From Chrysochromulina parva (lineage: Eukaryota > Haptophyta > Prymnesiales > Chrysochromulinaceae), in assembly GCA_002887195.1 (NCBI GenBank), contig PJAB01000003.1:17833-81832 (forward strand): 64,000 nt of DNA, in the 5' to 3' direction. This document shows positions 59,552 to 64,000 of this stretch, one piece after another; position 1 is the first letter of the stretch; the number at the start of each line of letters is the position of its first letter. A program made the translations under genes and the position numbers. Below the pieces are notes generated by a model, which had not been told where the DNA came from, did not search any database, and was given only the letters and a program-made list of their open reading frames with translations.

Positions 59552-62008
59552 ATGGCGCCGAGCTTGGAGAGCTTGTGGCGCGACGCTCAGCATGCGCATT
59601 TGGCCGGCGACATGGCGCGCGTGCAGCGCAGTCTGCGCGCGGCGATCGACATTGCGCCACAATTCGGCGACGCCTACTTTGAGCTTGCCAATACGCTGTC
59701 TGCTGGCGGTCGCACGCAGGAGGCGGTCTTGGGCTACCGCGCAGCATTGCGCACAGGCAACGTTGGAGACGTGCCGATGGCGCACAACAACCTTGGTAAC
59801 ACTCTTGCCGATCTCGGCGACTTGGAAGCGGCCACGCGCGAATACGAGCGCGGGCTGCGCTTGGCACCCACGTTCACTTACCTGCATAATGGGCTCGCAA
59901 ATGTCTTCACCTCGCAGTCGCGCAACGCCGAGGCGGCCGCAACGCTGGCGCGGGCGATACGTGTGCGGCCCACTGCGCATTACGCTTACTACAATCTCGG
60001 CAACGCCCTGCGGCGGATGCAGCGATTCCCCGAGGCCGAGGCAGCCTTCGTGTCTGCAATCAGAGCAGTCCCAGACGATGGACGCTACTCGCAAGGCCTT
60101 GGCCAGCTCTGCCACGAGACCAAACGTTTGAGCGAGGCGGTGGCCTTTTATGCAGCAGCAGAGGGCCAGCTTGCGAGCAAGGGCTGGGCGCGCTCCGCTC
60201 CGTTAGAGCGCGACCATGCCTCAGCTCTGCGCGAGGCGAAGCGGTTCGACGAGGCCGTGCACCGAGCCTTCGAAGCGCAGCGCCTCGAGCCGGATGGCGT
60301 CGCCGGTCTCTCCACGTTGACAACCGTGCTCAGGGATGCGATGCGGCTCGAGGAGGCCGCCGTCTACCACCAGCGTGAGGCGCTCGCCGACGTGCGCACT
60401 GCAGCCGCGACCGCGAACGAAGCTGATAAAGCGGCGGCCGTAACGGCCTTTGCCACCCAAGCGGCGCGTGCGCGCCATCGTATTATGAGACGCTTGGTGC
60501 TCTTCTGTCGGCCATCGTATTCGGGCGAGCGTTCAGATGTGCCGGGTAGTTGGGCGTGGGGTCCACGGGCCAAGGAGCGCGGCATTGGAGGCTCCGAAAG
60601 TGCCGTCATCTCAATCTCGCGCGAGCTCGCAGCCCTCGGCTGGGCTGTGGAGGTGTATGCCAACCCTCCGAGCGAGGACATTGGCGTCGACGACGCAGGC
60701 GTCCTCTGGCTTCCGTACTGGTCGTATGGCACCCTCGAGCCGCCAGGCCGTGGTATCAGTGCTCCCGTTCATGTGTTCATCGCCTGGCGCTTCGCGGAGG
60801 CCCTCGCACTTGGTGTAGGTCAAGGTGCGGAAGCGTGGCGTCGATACTTGTGGCTACACGACGAAGTACGGCCGGAAACCGTGCCTCGTGCAGCGCTGCC
60901 ACTCCTCGAGGGCGGCGGAATTTTCGTGCTCTCGTCCTTCCATCGCTCGCAGTTGCCCGAATACGCGCAGCGGCTTGCCCTGCTCACTGCAAACGGCCTC
61001 GACGCCTCGGCTCTGGCGGATGGGGCTAATGCAAATGACCGATTCATCTACGCATCGACCCCGAGTGCTGGCCTGCACCTTCTTCTCTCCATGTGGCCAC
61101 GCGTGCGCAGCGCTATCAAAACGGCCAGGCTCGACGTATACTACGGCTTCTGGCCGTACGCCATGTGGAACGACCAGCCTCACCTCATCAAGCTACGCAA
61201 GCTCATCGAGCCGCTGCTTGAGCAGCCAGGTGTTCATTACCATGGCATGCGCTCTGAGGTGGAGCTGGCAGCAGCCTACGCAGCGGCAGGCTTCTACGCG
61301 TACCCGACCGACAAGGCCGAGACGTCTGGCATCGCCCTCATGAAAGCGCAGGCGTGCGGGTGCGTGCCCGTCACCTCGGGGCAGCCCATTTCGGCGTTGC
61401 CGGAAACGTGCGGCGAATTCGATCTTGGGGCGACCGGCCGCTCTGGCTATATTGGCCAGGATCTGCAGTGGCAAGAGGACTTTTTGCGTGCGCTGCTCGC
61501 TGCTGCGCAGCGGCCTCCTTCTGAGCTGAATGCGTTTCGTGCGCGCATGAAGGTATCCGCCCGTCGTCGCTTCAGCTGGTCGTCGGTCGCAAAGCAGTGG
61601 ACGTCGTTCTTCAATCAGACGGCTGATGTGCAGACGAGTACTAATGACCAGCCTGCCTCAGTGCCACGGCGAACGCCGCTGCCATCGTCGCTGATCCTGT
61701 CGCCTCGGTCCACGTCACAGCCGTCCTGGTCGGCGCCGTCTCCAGTACCTGCAGGCCCTCCACCATCACCGCCACCATTGCCAACGAGCCGAACGCGCCG
61801 GAAGGGTTCAGGGCAAACGGTTTTCCTCGAGGTTGGCCTTGGTGGGCAGGCCGAGGAAGTCCTCGACGCACACCCTAGGGACGAGGCGGCGGCAACAGAA
61901 GCGGAGCGCACCGCGACGTTGCTGGAGCGGCTTCACGATCAGCGCGCCCGGCGCCTCCATCTCGAGCAGCGCGTCATTGACTTGTCTCAACACGCCGGCG
62001 ATATTTAA
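59552..62008 (+). CDS. TPR-repeat glycosyltransferase (GT4-like) fusion
   Basis: 818 residues from the ATG at 59552. Residues 1-290 are at least seven TPR units of the OGT type (YFELANTLSAGGRTQEAVLG; AHNNLGNTLADLGDLEAATR; YYNLGNALRRMQRFPEAEAA). Residues about 304-700 are a GT-B glycosyltransferase. GIGGSESAVISISRELAALG is the donor-domain start, and KAETSGIALMKAQACGCVPV at about 588 holds the E-x7-E-type nucleotide-sugar site. TPR plus GT4-like fusions are known in bacteria and algae. The last 130 residues are Pro/Ser/Arg-rich and may be run-on sequence or a mis-joined exon. The sugar and acceptor are unknown. Confidence 0.78.
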   Translation: MAPSLESLWRDAQHAHLAGDMARVQRSLRAAIDIAPQFGDAYFELANTLSAGGRTQEAVLGYRAALRTGNVGDVPMAHNNLGNTLADLGDLEAATREYERGLRLAPTFTYLHNGLANVFTSQSRNAEAAATLARAIRVRPTAHYAYYNLGNALRRMQRFPEAEAAFVSAIRAVPDDGRYSQGLGQLCHETKRLSEAVAFYAAAEGQLASKGWARSAPLERDHASALREAKRFDEAVHRAFEAQRLEPDGVAGLSTLTTVLRDAMRLEEAAVYHQREALADVRTAAATANEADKAAAVTAFATQAARARHRIMRRLVLFCRPSYSGERSDVPGSWAWGPRAKERGIGGSESAVISISRELAALGWAVEVYANPPSEDIGVDDAGVLWLPYWSYGTLEPPGRGISAPVHVFIAWRFAEALALGVGQGAEAWRRYLWLHDEVRPETVPRAALPLLEGGGIFVLSSFHRSQLPEYAQRLALLTANGLDASALADGANANDRFIYASTPSAGLHLLLSMWPRVRSAIKTARLDVYYGFWPYAMWNDQPHLIKLRKLIEPLLEQPGVHYHGMRSEVELAAAYAAAGFYAYPTDKAETSGIALMKAQACGCVPVTSGQPISALPETCGEFDLGATGRSGYIGQDLQWQEDFLRALLAAAQRPPSELNAFRARMKVSARRRFSWSSVAKQWTSFFNQTADVQTSTNDQPASVPRRTPLPSSLILSPRSTSQPSWSAPSPVPAGPPPSPPPLPTSRTRRKGSGQTVFLEVGLGGQAEEVLDAHPRDEAAATEAERTATLLERLHDQRARRLHLEQRVIDLSQHAGDI

Positions 62009-62388
62009 CCACGATTGTGGATTGAACCACACCTGAGAGCCGAGGGCCGATAGTCGCATTGAGTGTGCGGCCCCGGCGCTACCCCGGCGCCGCACGCGTG
62101 GCGGTTCGCTTACCGGCGCGCCGGCGGCCGGCCGGACCGAACCCGCGGATTTCGGCCGCGCGGGGCGAGGGACCCGCGGCGGCGTAGCGGCGGCGGCGGA
62201 CGGCGCTGAGACGGCGCGCGCCGGGCGGGGCGCGCCGTTGCGCGGACTCGTTAACGGACTCGGGGTCGTACAAATGCGTAACTGTCACACTCTTCTATAC
62301 AGTTTTCGTGTGAGGGCCGGCGAGTACGGAATTACGCCGCTCGCGCGACCGACGGCGGGTCGCGCCGCCGCCGGGTCGCCACACTCGT
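62009..62388. other. Convergent intergenic region, very GC-rich
   Basis: 380 bases between the glycosyltransferase stop and the PPR stop. 62080-62250 is almost entirely G and C with GGCGG runs. No gene is seen. Confidence 0.5.
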
Positions 62389-63450
62389 TCACGCAACCGG
62401 CCTGAAATAGAGCGATTGGGCGTGGCGTGGCGTCGACTGCTTCGCAAGCTCAGCAGCCAGAGCGCTTCCCAAATTTAGCTTTACGGCCTCGCGGTGCAGC
62501 CGATCAGCGTCGTCGAAGAGGTTAACGCTCGTAGCGGCAGCGATGGCAGTGGCATAGTAGTCAGCATCTGGCTCGAGCCCGGCTTGGCGCATCATGGCCA
62601 AGATCTTCCATGCTTGGTCCGGCTTCTGCGCCCACCATAGTGCACGCGTGGCCTTGGTATACGTGCGGACCTCGAGCTGTACGCAGCCTGCCGCCGAATC
62701 CGCAAGCAGTTGAGTCACACGCTGCGGGTCCAGCCAGTGCAGACTGATGAGCGCCTCATATGTTGTCGCGTCCCGTGGCACGCCCATGCGATGCATCTGC
62801 GCCACCAACTTGTCGGCGCGACGTACGCGTGCCTCGTCTGCCTCACCGCCTGCCCAGCTGGGGAGGTAGCCATGCAGCAGCGTGTTGAAGCTCACAGTGT
62901 CCGGAGCGCGGCTCGTTCCCACGGCTCTAGTCATTTCGTCGAGCAGCGCCTCAGCCTCCCTCAGTTCCCCTGCGCGCACGATGCCACCTAGCACCACGTT
63001 CCAATGGCTTACATCAGTTGTCACGCTCCCGCCACCGGGCTTGGGCGCCTCAGACTGGTTGAGCACGCTTCTCGCGCGACGCCAGTCGCCAGCGCGGGTG
63101 CAAACAATGAGCAGCTGCTGCAGCAGCGAACCATCTGGCCAAACGCCATCCACGGTCAGCGAGACCCAAGCGGCGAACGCACCCTGTGCATCGTTGCGTC
63201 GTAAGCACGGACTGAGCTTTTGCACCGCGACGTCATCATTATCCCATGTCGCGGCAGGGATCTGGCGTCTGCGTCGCTGGCGATCCGGAGCCTTCGTGCC
63301 TCGCGGCGTTCCTGCCTGCCGCGAGGACAAGCTGTCGCGAGTGGCGCGGTCCACAGCTGCCGAGCTCCCACTCGCCGGAAGCAGAGCCAATCGCTGCTGC
63401 AGAGCGGCCACGCGTGCGCCGAGCCTGAGAGGAAGGATGCCGCGTCGCAT
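62389..63450 (-). CDS. Pentatricopeptide repeat (PPR) protein
   Basis: 353 residues from the ATG at 63450. The N-terminal 70 residues are Arg/Ser-rich with few acidic residues and could be an organelle transit peptide. At least five PPR motifs follow from about residue 90, for example HWNVVLGGIVRAGELREAEA, VSFNTLLHGY, TTYEALISLHWLDPQRVTQL and TYTKATRALWWAQKPDQAWK. PPR proteins bind organellar RNA and act in processing, editing or translation. The target RNA cannot be read reliably from the repeats seen. Confidence 0.82.
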   Translation of the reverse strand: MRRGILPLRLGARVAALQQRLALLPASGSSAAVDRATRDSLSSRQAGTPRGTKAPDRQRRRRQIPAATWDNDDVAVQKLSPCLRRNDAQGAFAAWVSLTVDGVWPDGSLLQQLLIVCTRAGDWRRARSVLNQSEAPKPGGGSVTTDVSHWNVVLGGIVRAGELREAEALLDEMTRAVGTSRAPDTVSFNTLLHGYLPSWAGGEADEARVRRADKLVAQMHRMGVPRDATTYEALISLHWLDPQRVTQLLADSAAGCVQLEVRTYTKATRALWWAQKPDQAWKILAMMRQAGLEPDADYYATAIAAATSVNLFDDADRLHREAVKLNLGSALAAELAKQSTPRHAQSLYFRPVA

Positions 63451-64000
63451 TGTGTCCGATGATCACGAGAAAGTTGCGAAACTGAACAAGCGTGGTCTGA
63501 GTCCGAATCGAAGTCGCGGGTTTCGGACGACCTTGGTGACGACGTAGGTACAATATGGGCCCAGGGGGCGAGGGCTGGGGACCCGCTTTTCTTTTCGTCT
63601 CTCTATACAAAAACTTGCACCCGCACCCGGACAGCGGAAACCGCGGACGCCACCTACGGACGCCTCCCATGCAGCCGGGCGGATCGGCGGCGGGCGCAGG
63701 CCTGCGGCGCACGCCGCAGCCGCGCCGGCATCGGTGCGAGGCAGCAGCGTCTGTGGGTTACGCACACGCACCAGGCGGGGAGGCAACGATGGCGGGGCGC
63801 GGCGCGTGGAGACACGAAATGGCGGGGCGCGGCGCGTGGAGACAATCGCGCCATCGTCGCCTCCCCCGGTTCTGCTCGTGCGCCGTCACCCACATCGCCT
63901 TGCAATGCGCCGACGCTTCCTTTTGCTGCCGTCCCCGTCGGGGCGGCGTTGGAGACGCCGGCGACATCGAACCTGCATGCACCGACGCGCCCGATGGCGC
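63451..64000. other. Window end, PPR upstream region; no gene supported
   Basis: 550 bases. It should contain the PPR promoter. A 30-bp tandem duplication lies at about 63788-63845. Several short ORFs overlap here, and none has recognisable motifs; a gene could begin beyond the window. Confidence 0.5.
63788..63845. repeat. 30-bp tandem duplication
   Basis: Two adjacent copies of a GC-rich unit that begins ATGGCGGGGCGCGGCGCGTG and ends GAGACA are separated only by the bases ACGAA/CGAA. A recent duplication is the simplest reading. No function is evident. Confidence 0.75.

Overview
This is a nuclear, protein-coding stretch of a eukaryotic genome, most likely a secondary-plastid (chromist) alga, with a haptophyte as the best guess. 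The reasons are a GC-rich genome, a gene every 2-3 kb on both strands, and few short introns (80-151 nt, mostly GTGAG/GTGCG donors and CAG acceptors). The gene set is eukaryotic (TFIIH Tfb2, GAR1, CUL4, DCN1, Nup54, REV1, myosin, SLC44, TMEM208). Plastid proteins carry a secretory signal peptide plus a transit peptide, one of them cleaved at an ASAF-type site. A selenocysteine gene with its own SECIS element also fits a marine alga. There are no rRNAs, tRNAs, transposons or CRISPR arrays that I can support.

Layout. 0-12 kb: 3' end of ribose-5-phosphate isomerase, TFIIH subunit Tfb2, a DUF2358-SOUL protein, a small Cys-rich protein with thylakoid-lumen targeting, a WDR7-like WD40 protein and, divergent from it, selenoprotein O. 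12-26 kb: a 2,181-aa SLOG/SLATT-like membrane protein, then a long helical-repeat protein with three WW domains and an EF-hand ORF that may be its last exon. 26-36 kb (mostly minus strand): REV1 polymerase, a myosin whose tail is a CBS-CBS-PB1 module with a C-terminal membrane anchor, and an SLC44 transporter. 35.8-41.5 kb: a small thylakoid-type protein, GAR1 with a 13-nt first coding exon, a lumen-targeted Mn-type SOD and CUL4. 41.8-53 kb: an unknown protein, a coiled-coil/PH protein, an SGNH hydrolase, a DCN1-like neddylation factor and a very large TPR protein made of two ORFs joined by an intron. 53-64 kb: a phosducin-like protein, TMEM208, an EamA transporter, Nup54, a TPR-glycosyltransferase and a PPR protein.

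How the genes relate. There are no operons; most neighbours are unrelated housekeeping genes. Two functional echoes exist: CUL4 and a DCN1-like cullin-neddylation factor lie 6 kb apart, and three plastid-type proteins (Cys-rich lumen protein, ASAF protein, lumen SOD) sit in the left half. The strongest finds are the selenoprotein O gene (UGA followed by Ser-Ser-stop, a foldable SECIS 62 nt downstream, and an inserted ShK-like Cys domain), the myosin-CBS-CBS-PB1-membrane anchor fusion, the eukaryotic SLOG/SLATT giant, and the lumen-targeted metallothionein-like protein.
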